Positions 22,874 to 35,234 of a stretch of DNA of 64,000 nucleotides are shown here, piece after piece; positions within the stretch are counted from its first letter, which is position 1; each line of letters starts with the position of its first letter. The notes below the pieces were generated by a model. That model was given only the letters and a program-made list of their open reading frames with translations, ran no database searches and was not told where the DNA came from. The translations under genes and the position numbers were made by a program. Origin of the DNA: Ampelocalamus luodianensis. Lineage: Eukaryota > Streptophyta > Magnoliopsida > Poales > Poaceae. Location of the stretch: contig CM070624.1 in NCBI GenBank assembly GCA_036346255.1, forward strand, positions 19,252,626 through 19,316,625, given 5' to 3'.

Positions 22874-24976
22874 TGTAACACCTCGGCCCAATACTAAGCC
22901 CGGAATGCCCACTAAATTACCTCAACTACTAATTTAAATCACCTATTTTATTAATTACAGCAAGCATATGACGAATAAAATCCCATCCATGTGATAATAT
23001 ATGAAATAAATAAGACATCCGAACTGCTTAATGATCAACATAATAAATGGTAATACTGAATAGGAAATCAAAAGAGGATAAACCAAGCCATCAAATGAAT
23101 AATCAACTTATAACCATCACCTGAACCTAATCGATAATTATCAAGTCCTAGGAGGAATTATTCATCACACCAAAATAAACGTTCACATGGCCAATTAATT
23201 CATTTGAGTGAAGAAAGTGCGATTGTCCGTGTACTAGCCATTCCCATGCGAGATGCCGTTAACGACCACCTAAAGTAACAAAATAAAGATACAATAGTAA
23301 GAACACAAGCTCATTAACAATCGATGTGTTATCAAAAGTCTTATCATTCTCATTCTCAACAATATAATTCTCATGTATGCAAATACCATGATATACCTCT
23401 TCCAGCTGATACCAGTATAGCGAAGTGTTCACCCGTCGGTGACACTCTTTTCTCCTCCACCTTCTTGAGGGTGAGGTCCCTACCTCTATAGGATTTTAAC
23501 ATGGGGCACACCAGATTAGCCATAAACATGACAATACTCACTAGTCACCACCCTGGCCCTTATGCAAGTGAATGATGCAATAATTCATCAAACAACAATA
23601 ATCTCACCATATCATCCACATGGTAGTTGCATCAATATCACAATATATCTCTTTTCATCAATATTACCATGATAAATATTTAACTTAACACAATATAAAT
23701 AAATCACATGGTAAATAACCAACATGACAACAGCAACCACCGTTGTTTAACCAACATGACAATAGCAACCACCGTTGTTCACCATTATACCAAGCACTTG
23801 CATCTTTAGCTTCTAGAAGCGGATGATGCAAAGCGTAACGGCGCTTAAGGCAACACTCTAGGACAATGAATTGACATACATTCAAAAACATGCCAAACAT
23901 AGTACCAAAACATCACATAATCGCCTAGCATGATTACGCAAAACGATCAAATAACTTGCTTCTTCCAATCGACATACCCGTTGTCGATGGTAAAACAACT
24001 CGAACTTCTTCATCCGAACTTCAAATTTAACCATCCAATACTTTCTGGAATCCTCACGAAAAACCCACAACTTCGTAGTTACGACAAACCTCTCATTCTA
24101 CCGTTCTCTGCCCTGTTTCTTTCCCTGAAGGTCGTCCCAGAATCTGTCAGGACAGTCCGCTTCACTATTTTATATATTTAATTCTAAAACTTAAAAATAT
24201 ATGAACGATACCAATTCGGAAACTACACAAATTTTTCTAAATTATTCAAGTTATCACCATATTTAAATTTTTCCAACTACTATATGAAACTAACCCATCT
24301 TAACGGCGTGCGCATTTCGTCCAGATTCAGTCGTGATATTCCGAGGTCGTATTTTTCTCTCGCTACTCGATTCTAATAGTCCAGACCTTCTTGGAAAGCT
24401 AACGAGATTATTTAACTTTTCTCTAATCGAACCAACCTCTGAATCCGAGCCTAAATACACCGAATCGCCCCTGCAAGTCTGCGTCCAACCTTGACGAACT
24501 AGGGTAGACTGAAAACTAACTTCCCCTAATCAAAATAATCTACAAACTTAACAGCGACTAATCCATGGCAAAACTTAGGGATTAACAGTGTTTACCCTTG
24601 ACAATCACGGGAACCTGCGAAAACCTCCTCTTTTCCTTCCTTTTCTTCTTCTCCTCTCCTCCTGCTGGCTTTCTTCTCCCCTCGATAGCAGCACCACCGG
24701 CCAGGCTAGCGGCACGGCGTGGTAGTAGGCAGCGGCGGCGTGGTAGCGGGCAGGGGCGACGATGCCCTAGGGCAAGGGGCAGGAGGCGCGCAGGTAGGGA
24801 GTGGGGTGGCGGCTAGGGCAGGGCTGCCGCCCCCCTCAACTCTTTTATTGGCGCCGGCCCACCTTGGGCCTTAGTACTGTGGGCTAAAAGCCTATGACCC
24901 AGGTTTTCTTCCTTTTGCGGAAAACCCACTCTAAATCCTTTTTAATTATTTCTCTAATGTGTTTCGGGATATTACA
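22874..24976 (-). mobile_element. LTR of a gypsy-type or LARD element, 2.1 kb
   Basis: Starts TGTAACACCTCGG and ends CGGGATATTACA, giving the TG...CA LTR termini with a TGTAA/TTACA inverted end. A degenerate primer-binding site on the minus strand follows directly on the left, so this is the 5' LTR in minus orientation. A GC-rich stretch (24650-24860) is the likely promoter/leader part. The flanking 5-mers CCAAC and CGTAC do not match, as expected for a truncated element. Confidence 0.6.
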
Positions 24977-25603
24977 CGTACGTTGCGGATCGTCCTCAAT
25001 TAGCATAGCAGCGATCGCAGCAGTGTCTTTACTGTATCCACACATCTAGGGGTGGAACTCCGTGCGCCAGTGTGCTAGCACCAGCGCGCACGACAGGGCC
25101 TTCGGGGAGGAGGTGGCTAGGGTTTCGGTGGATGGTGCAACATCATCCCAAAAGCCCACGCGCCTCCCCTTATAAAGATATCCTAACGGATCCCGACGTT
25201 AGAAACTCATTATGACTTTTAACCACGTACCGATTATAATCTAATTTAAGCATATAACGGATCCAATCCAAACTAGTTTGTTCGAACCTATTAAGTATGT
25301 GACATGTAATTTCATGTGTAATCGGCATTGACCCGGAAACTCTTTTCTGATCTACAAGTCAGTAGCGGTTCCTAGCAGGACATAGCGACTCCCGAATACA
25401 CATAAAGATCATATCAGACGAACCTTTATAAAGCTCATGTGTTGATCCCTTTGCACCATGATAATAGATCAAACTCAAGGCGAGATACGTGCCATCCTAT
25501 GATAGCTTGATCCTTCACTTGATATTGTAGTGGATTACTTAGTTATAGTTGACTGCTCAACCATATTCAGTATGGCCATGCATTTCCTTAATTCAACCAC
25601 GTC
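24977..25603. other. Unassigned repeat-like host sequence, left of the copia element
   Basis: Non-coding; continues after the copia insertion at 29435-29932. Probably part of another transposon into which the copia inserted, but I do not recognise the family. Confidence 0.4.
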
Positions 25604-25608
25604 GAGGG

Positions 25609-25724
25609 TGTTAGAATAGGACATCTCTTGTAGTTTCATTATCTGTATATGGCAACCCCCTTTGTACTCCCTATATATATTGCCCATTGGGCCTCTTGAA
25701 TAGATGCACACAATATTCATAACA
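25609..25724 (+). repeat. Copia 5' LTR, 116 bp
   Basis: TGTTAGAATAGG to CATAACA. Nearly identical to 29314-29429. Unusually short for an LTR. Confidence 0.95.
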
Positions 25725-26336
25725 TGGTATCAGAGCAAGGTTACTAACCTAGCTCTCCTTCCATGCCATCCATTGCGTCTGCGACGGAGCCAGCCGCCGC
25801 AAGGCTACCGGCGCTTCCGCCGATCGGAGCCTCCGCCGCCGACGCCGCGCAAGGCGCCGCGCATTCGGCCGATCGGGAGCTTCCATTGCCGACGCTGTCT
25901 GCCGGCCGGGAGCAGACGCCGCCGCAAGGCGCGCCGCCGCTCCGCCGTCGGGAGCCCAAGGTGAGACGACGCCGCTCGAGCTCATCTGCCGATCGGAGTC
26001 CATTGCTCGTGTCGGCGCAAGGCGCCGCCACCACCGCCGCTTCCGTCGACTAGGAGCGCCGACGCGCGGCGGGAGCTCGGCGCTTGTTCGCCGTCGCGCA
26101 AGGCGCCGTCACCGCTTGTTGGCGCGCCGCGGCGCCGCCGCTCACGCCACCGCCGCCGCCACGCCGCGCCACACGCGGGAACCCTAGTTTCCGTGCGTTT
26201 CTTTCAGTTTGCGCGGCCGTAGCGAGCTTCTTAGCCCGGCAGAAGGAAAAAGGAAAAAAGCGTGGTTCTAACATTGCTGCGCCGGCGGCGCTGTTGTTAG
26301 ACATCGTTGCCTTGGTCGCCGCGCCGTCCAGCGCCG

Positions 26337-26480
26337 CCTACCGATGGCTTCCGTTCCATCCGCTGCGATCCCATTCTCGGGAACAAAGCTTCATGGGACG
26401 AATTACAGGTTGTGGTCTTCACTCATGGAGATTACGCCGATGGTCTCCGCCTCGGGGACATGTCACGGTGCTCGACCTTG
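26337..26480 (+). pseudogene. Copia gag remnant
   Basis: One frame reads IPFSGTKLHGTNYRLWSSLM, matching the start of many plant copia gag proteins (KLxGxNYxxW). It soon loses its frame, and the rest of gag and the protease are absent or unrecognisable. Confidence 0.7.
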
Positions 26481-26800
26481 TCGCCGTCGCGATTCCGCCT
26501 CTCCCAGATGACCTATACGCACTGCAGAAGATGAGGTTGCCAAGGAGGCGATCCGCATTATTCTTGCTGCGGCGTTCTTGATGAGGCCTTTCACTACGCC
26601 ATCGACGCTTTTGGCCGGTGTCTTGACGAGGCCCGTGTTCGAGCCATCCCGGTGGTGGCGTCGGCGACTCCATCGGCCGGACATTGTTGGTCTGCGTTCT
26701 ACTCGCCAGTGCAGGAGTACTTGCGCGGCGATACCGCGAGACTTAGTTCATTCGGATGTATAGGGACTGCGCCTATTATCTCTAAAGCGGGCATAAACTT

Positions 26801-27120
26801 TATGTGATCTTCATTGATGATTATTCCCGTTTTACATGGATTTTCCCTATGACTAATCGTGGTCAGTTTCTTGCGATCTATCGTAGCTTTGCAACGATGG
26901 TTCGTACTCAGTTTGATTCTCTCATCCGTACTTTTCACTGTGATTCTGCTGGCGAAATTGCTCAGCGCTTTTAGACGGTTTCTTTACGAGCAAGGCACTC
27001 TTTACGATCTTCTTGTCCCGGTGCCCATGCTCGAATGGGGTTGCTGAGCGCAAACATCGTCATCTGATTGAGACTGCCCGCACTCTTCTCCTTGCCTCTC
27101 ACGTTCCACCACATTTTAAG
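26801..27120 (+). pseudogene. Copia integrase remnant
   Basis: Reads YVIFIDDYSRFTWIFPMTNR, the integrase catalytic-core signature of Ty1/copia, then FHCDSAGE, and in a shifted frame NGVAERKHRHLIETARTLLL. Stops and frameshifts separate the parts. Confidence 0.85.
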
Positions 27121-27833
27121 TGAAAGTCGTTTCTACTTTGCATATCTCATCAATATGCAGCCTTCGACTGCTCTTAAGGGTGTCAGTCCTATAGAGTGCC
27201 TCTACTCTCGAGCCCCCTAGTACACTCACCTTCGTGTTTTTTGTTGTACTTGTTTTGTTCTGTTGCAGCCTCGTGAGCGCACTAAACTGTCAGCCCAGTC
27301 AGTTGAGTGTGTGTTTCTTGGATATAGTTCTGAGCATAAGGGTTATCGCTGCTGGGATCCTTCTGCTCGACGAATCAGGGTCTCACGAGACGTTGTCTTT
27401 GACGAATCTCGACCTTTCTTCTATCGAGATTCGGCTCCTCCTATTTCCACCGTTGAGTCGATTTCGTGGTTGTCTCTTTCTGACTCTTCACCCATTTCTC
27501 CACTATCACGCTTTTCCTGGTGCATCCCGGTGGTTCCATACGTACCTCGCCTCGTGCTGCCTCTGCAGCACCGCCTCTTGTTCCTGCACCACCACCGTCT
27601 CGTTTCTCTGGTATTCACTACTCCAGACGTCCTTATCCTTTACCAATCTCCTCTCTTGGTATCTTGCCGACACCCACATCTGATCCTCCTGAGATGCTCC
27701 TCGTTACGTCCTTCGTGACCGGACATCCCTTCGACCTCTTGATCGTCTTGGATTTGCTCCGATAGCTCATGCTCTCTCTGTCACTGAGCCTAGTTCTTAT
27801 CGTGAGGCTGCTCCTCATTCTGAGTGGCAGCTC

Positions 27834-28440
27834 GCTATGGCAGAGGAGCTTGATGCTCTTCGACGTACGGAGACTTGGGATATTGTGCCGACACCTGTGC
27901 ATGCTCGTCCGATCACGTGCAAGTGGGTATACAAGATTAAGACCCGGTCTGATGGTACTATCGAGCGCTACAAGGCTCGTCTTGTGGCTTGCAGCTTTCA
28001 GCAGGAGTACGGTCGTGACTACGACGAGATTTTTGCCCCTGTTGCCCATATGACCACTGTTCGCACTTTTGTTGCGGTTGCTTCTGTTCGCCGGTGGTCT
28101 ATTTCTCAGCTTGATGTTAAGAATGCTTTTCTTAATGGTGTTTTGCATGAGGAGGTCTACATGCAGCCACCACCTGGGTATTCTGTTCCTGATGGGCATG
28201 TCTGTCGTCTTCGTCGTGCTCTTTATGGCATCAAACAGGCTCCTCGTGCCTGGTTTGCGCGTTTTACCTCAGTGATTACTCTCATCGGTTTCCTTTATCG
28301 GTTCCACGATCCTCGCTTTTTGTCCATATCTCATCTCGAGGTAGGACATCGCTTCTTCAGTATGTTGATGACATGCTCATCATCGTGATGATTCCTCCTT
28401 CATCACATGTGTGAAGAAGCACCTCGATGAGCATTTTTGA
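27834..28440 (+). pseudogene. Copia reverse transcriptase remnant
   Basis: An open stretch from 27837 shows the copia RT blocks: WVYKIKTRSDGTIERYKARL, QLDVKNAFLNGVLHEEVYM and LRRALYGIKQAPRAWF. The catalytic motif region (YVDDM-like) near 28362 lies in another frame, so the enzyme is broken. Confidence 0.9.
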
Positions 28441-28577
28441 TGGTGATCTTGGTTCTCTTACATACTTCCTTGGGATTGAGGTCTCTTCCATGCCCGAGGG
28501 CTACTACCTCTCCAGCAGAAATATGTCCAGGATCTTCTTGACCGTGCAGTGCAGTCGACACTCTGGCTGAGACTCCC

Positions 28578-29300
28578 ATGGAGCTATCCCTCCAGCTTCG
28601 TGTCACTGATGGCGATCCTCTTGAGGATCCTACTCGATATCGTCATCTTGTTGGGAGTTTGGTGTACCTTGTGAGCACTCGTCCTGATATTGCTTATGCT
28701 GTTCATGTCGTGAGTCAGTTCATGGCTCGTCCTACCCATCTTCACTACAGTCACCTTCTTCGTGTTCTTCGCTACTTGCGCGGGACCATCTCTCGTCGGT
28801 TGTTTTTCCCTAGCTCCACCTCACTACAACTTAAGGCGTACTCCGATGCGACCCGGGCTAGTGATCCTTCTGATCGTCGTTCTGTTTCTACTTACTGTGT
28901 TTTTCTTGGTTCCTCTCTGATTGCCTGGAAGACTAAGAAGCAGACTACAGTTTCCCGTTCGAGTGCAGAGGCTGAGTTGAGAGCTATGGCAGCAGTGACA
29001 GCAGAGGTTACTTGGTTGAGGTGGCTACTTGCAGATTTTGGAGTGCCTGTGATGGGACCTACTACTCTTTTGTCTGACAGTACAGGTGCTATCAGTATTG
29101 TCCGAGATCCAGTGAAGTATGAGCTCACCAAGCACATTGGTGTGGATGCTTCATACACTCGCTCACAGGTGCAGGAGGGAGTACTTGCTTTACAGTTTGT
29201 GCCATCAGAGTTACAGGTTGCTGACTTCTTCACGAAGCCACAAACTAGGGCACAACATTTGTATTTTCTTTCCAAACTCAGTGTGTGTGATCCACCATGA
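28578..29300 (+). pseudogene. Copia RT C-terminus and RNase H remnant
   Basis: A 240-codon open stretch. It shows YRHLVGSLVYLVSTRPDIAY, the RNase H block AYSDATRASDPSDRRS and SSAEAELRAM, and the end KHIGVDASYTRSQVQEG then ADFFTKP, all standard for copia polyproteins. It ends just before the polypurine tract. Confidence 0.92.
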
Positions 29301-29313
29301 GTTTGAGGGGGGG

Positions 29314-29429
29314 TGTTAGAATAGGACTCCTCTTGTAGTTTCCTTATCTGTATATGGCAACCCCCTTTGTACTCCCTATATATATTGCCCATTGGGCCTC
29401 TTGAATAGATGCACACAATATTCATAACA
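29314..29429 (+). repeat. Copia 3' LTR, 116 bp
   Basis: Same length as the 5' LTR and about 97% identical by eye. Followed by the GAGGG duplication. Confidence 0.95.
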
Positions 29430-29434
29430 GAGGG

Positions 29435-29932
29435 GCCTAGAGATATCTTTCCTGTTAAAAAGGAGGGGCAAATTCCATCTTGATCGCTCACATTCCTCCG
29501 CATATTTCATAGTAAACCCGAAAGTTATCATTATAACCACCCATTTACGGAGTAGCATTTGACAACCCCTAAGTAAACTATTACACTGTAAGAAACCATG
29601 ATGACCTCAGGTCTAAGAATCACACATACACTATGTATAAGACCAACTGATGATACTTAATAATATAATAATTCTTACAGTGTCTCAAGGCGGGTTAACC
29701 AACACTATGTTCTCCAACATATGTCCACATTATTGATTTAATATCTCATATCCATAATCCATGAAACGTAATCATCAATCAATACATGTGTTGATCCATA
29801 AATCATAAGTGTCCCACATAATCACATAATATCAAGGATGTTTAGAATGACATCATAAATATAAATAGAGAGTTTCATGAACAAGTCACATACTTATCAT
29901 AAATGATATTTCATTCAAGGGACGGCAGAACA
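29435..29932. other. Unassigned repeat-like host sequence, right of the copia element
   Basis: Continuation of 24977-25603 on the other side of the copia element. Non-coding, AT-rich. Confidence 0.4.
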
Positions 29933-31450
29933 TTTTTTTTTGAGGAAATGCAAAAGCTCTGCACATCTTTTCATTAAGAGGAAAGAAAGCAGGAGAAACC
30001 GAAATAGAGCCAATACAAAGTGAAACAGAGAAAAATGAATGGAACCTAAGACCACCAGAAGCACGACCAAAAAGCAGAGGGAAACAAAACGATAGAAATT
30101 ATAGGAAGACTCAGCCGTCACACCCCAACTAAAACCTTACGGTGATTAGTGAGCGACCGAAAACGAATAATACTACTGCTCCTCTGGAGTTTCCCGTCCA
30201 GACGCCACTGCCATGCGCCAATGGTGATGCTCATCGTGAATACGAGCAAGAACCTGGTCGATGGGAGAAGATCATTTGGTTGCGCTCTTTCCAGATTATC
30301 CAAGAGACGAGAATTATGTATGAGTCAAAATCCTTCCTGTGATGCTTGGGTTCCGAGTTTCTTGCTGCAATCCAATGATCGTGAAGGGTGGTCTAGCCAA
30401 CAGGAACTGCTGCTCAAAACCCAACCTGACTTAGGAACCGCGCCCATATTTGTCCAGCTACTGTATGTTATGATCCTTAGATCATAGGGGTAAACATCAC
30501 CGGGAGGATAGCCGGGTGACATCGGCTGCTAGGGGAGAGGGAAGACTATTGATTGGGGAAACGAAGGAGATTGGGACTTAGACTATTGTATTATCATTGC
30601 TTCATCCCACAATTACAATAAGCCTCCTTATATAGAGTGCTCTTCTAATAATTATGGATAAAATCAATATAAATGATAACCTTCCTAACTAATAGATGAC
30701 CTTCTTAACTAATAAATAACTTTCCTAACTAATAGATAGCCTTTCCGATTAACTAATCCATATACAAGGAAGCTAATCAACTATTTAGAGAAATAGATAT
30801 TCTTATTGGGGAAGGTAATCCCTTCCTAATCCTAGTGCTACAATACCTATGATATTGTTCATGCACGTGATCAGTGCCCCCGACCCATGACACCGCACAT
30901 CCCACAAGAATGTGATCGATGGTTTCCTGTTCATGCCCGCAAAACACACATACCCCTTGGTTTTCCAAACCTCGGCGCTGAAGACGGTCGGCTGTCCAGC
31001 AGCGACAGTGGATCGCTAGCCAAATAAAAAATTTGCATTTGAGGGGAGCCTGAGAGCTCCAGATGGCATCGGCGCAAGGAAAAGCAAGTGAGCCAAGGAA
31101 GAACGCTTTGTAAGCCGACTTTGAGGAGTAGCAGCCTGAGGGTTCCCACCGCCAAAGCACCGAGTCGACCTTGTCCGACGATAGCTGAGTAGACTGTAGC
31201 GTGTCCCATACCCACATAAATTCCGGAATGCTACCATCCTCTAGGCGGTCTGAAATGCCAGAGATCCACGAATGCCCAAGGTGGGTCTGAGCTACCGTTC
31301 TTTGCTTCCGCGTTGATAGCTTAACCATCTTTGCTATGGATGGGGCCAGGCCCTGGATGGATCGGCCATCAAGCCAACGGTCCTCCCAAAACAAAGAATT
31401 TTGGAACGGATCGGCACAAGAACACGAGATTCCCTGGATGGATCGGCGAA
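29933..31450 (-). mobile_element. LINE 3' part (ORF2 zinc-binding end), split by a solo LTR
   Basis: On the minus strand, 31450-30880 encodes the reverse-transcriptase-associated zinc-binding region of plant LINEs: FWEDRWLDGRSIQGLAPSIA, then SAYKAFFLGS, LKCKFFIWLAIHCRCWTADR, and CVFCGHEQETIDHILVGC with its Cys/His pattern. The sequence is interrupted at 30842-30466 by an LTR and resumes with LVSWIIWKERNQMIF, the usual last block of ORF2. A T9 run at 29933-29941 is the poly(A) tail on the minus strand. The 5' end is truncated. Lies in kinesin intron 3, opposite to the gene. Confidence 0.85.
30466..30842 (-). mobile_element. Solo LTR inserted in the LINE
   Basis: A 377-bp AT-rich insert that splits the LINE coding sequence. 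It starts TGTTATGATCC and ends GTGCTACA on the plus strand. On the minus strand it has a TATATAAGG-like promoter word and a copia-LTR look. Several tandem CCTAACTAATAGAT-like units lie at 30660-30745. I did not find a matching target duplication, so the exact ends could be off by a few bases. Confidence 0.6.
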
Positions 31451-34414
31451 AGAACATATTGTTTAAAAGTTTATAAATATAGAAGCGATACAATAATCTC
31501 TATGATTGCCTCTCACTAACACTTAGAGATTCACTGAATTTGTTGTCCATTTGCAAGAAAGTAGGCCAGAGTTTCTCATCGGAATTTGTTACGGATCTTC
31601 TTTTTGTTGTACCCATTTAAGTTCGCTAGGACCAAACAAACAGAATACATTTAGAGTCTTAGTGATAGGGTGCATCGATGGGGCAAATATCTTCACTCAA
31701 GCAATCCCGTCTTAAAATTTGATAACGCAAATTATATGTTCACTGCTACTTTATAATTTAGCTCAATATTTTTAAACTTGTGGCATCTAAATTCTACCCA
31801 CAACATGTCAACATTGACAGGGAGGTTCATCAATGAAAGTTGTCGACTGCATACTTTGTCTCAAAGGATACCACGGGTGGAAGCTCTCAGGTGGGATCGG
31901 TATATGGCGGTATGGCGGCATTGTGAAGATCGCGTCCTCAAGCAAGAGGTTACCTTCACATTCATCCAGGGGTGGAGGCTCAGCTGACCTGAACCAACAA
32001 ATGCTGGAATTTGTGCATCTTCTCTCCGAGGTTTCCCTTGAGGAATCTAGACTTGGAGAATCTCAGCGTTCTCTTTTCCAGAGCTTTGTTCTTCGAGTTG
32101 TGCGGGCATTCCTTCTGGAATGGGGTGAAGCTGAGGACATGCCTTTAGATGATATGGTAGGTAAGACCTGCTTATTCTTATATATTTGTCGATCCTTTCA
32201 ATACTCGTTTGATTGATGCCCTCACCGAACAATGCTGAACCTTGACCAAAATAACCTCTGGGATGAATTCCTTACGGTGGTGAATTTTTCAGGTACTTGA
32301 AACAATACTCGAGCAAGCCTGTAAAGAATGGTGCATTCTTCTCGCTTCCCATCGAAACCAGGTACGGTATCATATTTATAGTCCTCGATGTCCTTTTGTT
32401 ATGATGATCTAAATTTATGTACACTACCCAACTTGTAGCATTTGCCAAATTTCAATAATAGTCCTTCTATAAACAATTGTAAAAACCCGAAACTCTGCAA
32501 ATGATTATTGTATACTTACTTTTAAACATGTCATATCTAACAGGTCAGATCACTTCTAAGGAAGATGATGAAAGATGAAAATGGAACTCTCTCTAAACTG
32601 GAATTGATCGAAGCTATCTCAAAATCTCTGAAGGAGAATAGTGAATGCTTATTCTCTTCATTGCGGTTACCCTGTGGTAGCCGCAAACATGATTGATGGG
32701 GAGGACTTGAACACCAACAAGAAGAGCTGGAGGTAGGGAGTGTTGTGCAATAAATTGTGCTGCTGAGATTGCTAGTTGGCAATGAGTTTAGAATAAAACC
32801 AACACTCTTTTTCTTCCCTTATAACATCAACAATACCACATCTACTTGTGAGTATTTTGCAGCAATTGCATGTTTTTCTTGTCAGGACCCCTCTTCTAAC
32901 AATAAGTAGTAGTGAAAATAGTGAGAACTAGCTAGCACTTTTGCACCCCTCTAATGACAACTATCCTGTTCAAGACTAGGATATTAAGAATTAAAATGAT
33001 CTTTGGCATCATAAATTCTGTTGCACTTAGCTGATTATGATTATTCTATTGAAATTTGACATATTCAGAAGTTAAAACTGTCCTTCAATGAAATGAAGTT
33101 TCAAGTTGAATCTACTCGAGCTAAATGGGAGGAAGACTTGAGGAGGCTAGGTGAGTAATGCATTTGAAATTTTGCCTAACACTGTGTTCTTTGATCTCTA
33201 ATCAGTATCTTAATATTATAGAAAGCTATTTTGAGGCTCAGAACCATAATGCTTACCGCAAATTACTTGACGAAAATCGTAAGTTGTACAATCAAGTACA
33301 AGATCTTAAAGGTAAACTACAAATATATTAGCTTCATTTGACTAGTAGTAAGTTATTTAGTTACTGATTACTTTCAAATGTTTCTTAGGTAGCATTCAGT
33401 ATACTGTAGAGTGAAACCTTTCCTGAAGACACAATCTGGTCAAAGATCTACTGTTGATCATATTGGGGAAAAAGGGGAGATCATGATTATGAACCCTGAA
33501 AAGCAAGGAAAGGATGGACGGAAGATTTTCTCATTCAACAGAATATTTGGACCTAATGCTTCACAATGTACATCATCAACCTTTCTCAAATTTCATTTCT
33601 CATTTACTGCAAATCGATAGCATTCCCTCTAGAACTTTGTAAATAAGACCTAATCATTCATGAGAAGGTTATGTGATTTTTCTTAGTTATATAGTAATTA
33701 TTCAAAATGATTTTTTTTGCGACGAATGAATGATTTATTTAGTTCATGATGCAAAGAGCAATATATGATTATATGATTATATGAATCTGTTGGTCAGAAA
33801 AAGAATGATGCATTACTTTGGAGAATGTTAGATATTTTTGTAGGAGATGTAGTTTTGTTGGCAACTCTTAATTGTACCTGTCTTATGTTACTCACCTTCA
33901 CTTTTGTTTTCTTGGTGACAGCTGAAGTTTTTGCTGATACGCAACCATTGATCAGATCCGTGATGGATGGCTATAATGTTTGTATATTCGCATATGGTCA
34001 AACAGGATCTGGAAAAACATATACTATGGTAATTCTTCACAAGCCATTGTACTTAAAAGTTTAAACATTAGTTTTGTGGAACGTTTTCAAATCAAGAAAC
34101 CCAATACTATAACAAAAAACAAAGTGTTCAACACTGGTTAACAACAATGTCCTTTTGTAAGTTACTTATTTTCATCACACGTCATGGTATTTTGTTGGTT
34201 TCTTTATGACAGTGTATTTTTTGCATACATTACTCAGATCGGTCCAGATATAACAGCAGAGGAAACTTGGGGCGTGAACTACCGATCGCTAAGCGATCTG
34301 TTTGATATTTCTCAAAATAGAGCAGATACGACCACATATGATGTGAAAGTTCAGATGATTGAAATATACAATGAACAAGTGAGGATCTATTGATGGACGA
34401 TGGTGCAAACAAAA

Positions 34415-34629
34415 ATATCCTTTCATGATTGCTAAAAGAATTATTTCAAGTTGGCATTTGAAAACAATAATTTGAAGAAATATGTTTCCCCATGCATTGT
34501 TAAAATCCCCATTATATGGCATTATGGCATATATGAAATATATTGTTTTATGTTCACTTTCCTTATTTCATTGTTAACACTTTGCTTAAATATATTTTCT
34601 CTTTTGGGTCTTTTCTTAACCATAAACAC
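34415..34629 (+). other. Probable U12-type AT-AC intron in the kinesin
   Basis: The intron starts ATATCCTTT (34415-34423), the exact minor-spliceosome 5' consensus, and ends in AC at 34628-34629. TTTCTTAAC at 34612-34620 matches the U12 branch site at the required distance of about 10 nt from the 3' end. It separates exon parts coding GANK and LEIRNSSHVNGL, a contiguous stretch in kinesin-14 motors. No suitable GT donor lies at the family's junction. Confidence 0.75.
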
Positions 34630-35234
34630 ATTAGAGATACGTAACAGTTCTCATGTAAATGGACTCAACATTCCAGATGCAAATCTAGTGCCAGTGAAGT
34701 GTGCACAGGATGTTTTGGATCTGATGAAAGTTGGCCACAGGAATCGGGCAGTTGGAGCAACTGCTCTTAACGAACAAGTAGCCGCTCACACAGGTATTTT
34801 ATACAAATTCACTTCATCTCATCCTTAGTATAATATCTTTGCATGTTGTCCTTTTCTAGCTATAATCTCTCTTGAATCGTTTAGTGATATATGAATAATC
34901 AAATTCACTGCATGCGGTATTTTTTTTTCTCTTCTGTAGTGTGTTGACAGTTCATGTGCAAGGGAAAGAGATAATTTCTGGTTCAACTCTAAGAGGATGC
35001 CTTCATCTGGTGGATCTTGCAGGAAGTGAGAGGGTGGACAAGTCTGAGGCCACTGGAGAAAGATTAACTGAAGCCAAACATATAAACAAATCACTATCCG
35101 CACTTGGTGATGTTATAGCCGCACTTGCCCAAAAGAGTTCCCACGTTCCATACCGGAATAGCAAGCTAACACAAGTACTACAAGATTCCCTAGGTACACA
35201 GAACCTCTTACCAAGATTAAACTTGTTTAGTCAA

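Larger units (their letters stand above)
25609..29429 (+). mobile_element. Ty1/copia LTR retrotransposon, structurally complete ends, decayed coding
   Basis: A 3.8-kb element with two 116-bp LTRs (25609-25724 and 29314-29429), flanked by the perfect 5-bp duplication GAGGG (25604-25608 and 29430-29434). Primer-binding site TGGTATCAGAGC follows the left LTR and the polypurine tract GAGGGGGGG precedes the right one. The coding order is gag, integrase, reverse transcriptase, RNase H, which defines Ty1/copia. The frame is broken many times and the stretch from late gag through the integrase start is missing, so it cannot be autonomous. The LTRs differ at about three positions. Inserted in kinesin intron 3. 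Confidence 0.95.
20561..31820 (+). other. Kinesin intron 3, 11.3 kb, transposon-filled
   Basis: The intron begins GTACAGCC after the exon ending in SDIEK and ends at the ACAG before GGSSMKVVDC. The two exon pieces join in frame within the CH domain. It contains, in order, a LINE tail, a large LTR-type element, an unassigned repeat-like host sequence with a nested copia element, and a second LINE split by a solo LTR. Confidence 0.85.

Noticed and set aside
34379..34384. GTGAGG as a rescuing splice donor after NEQ in the kinesin
   Set aside because: It would leave phase 0, but the next exon can only be entered in another phase, so the frame is not restored.
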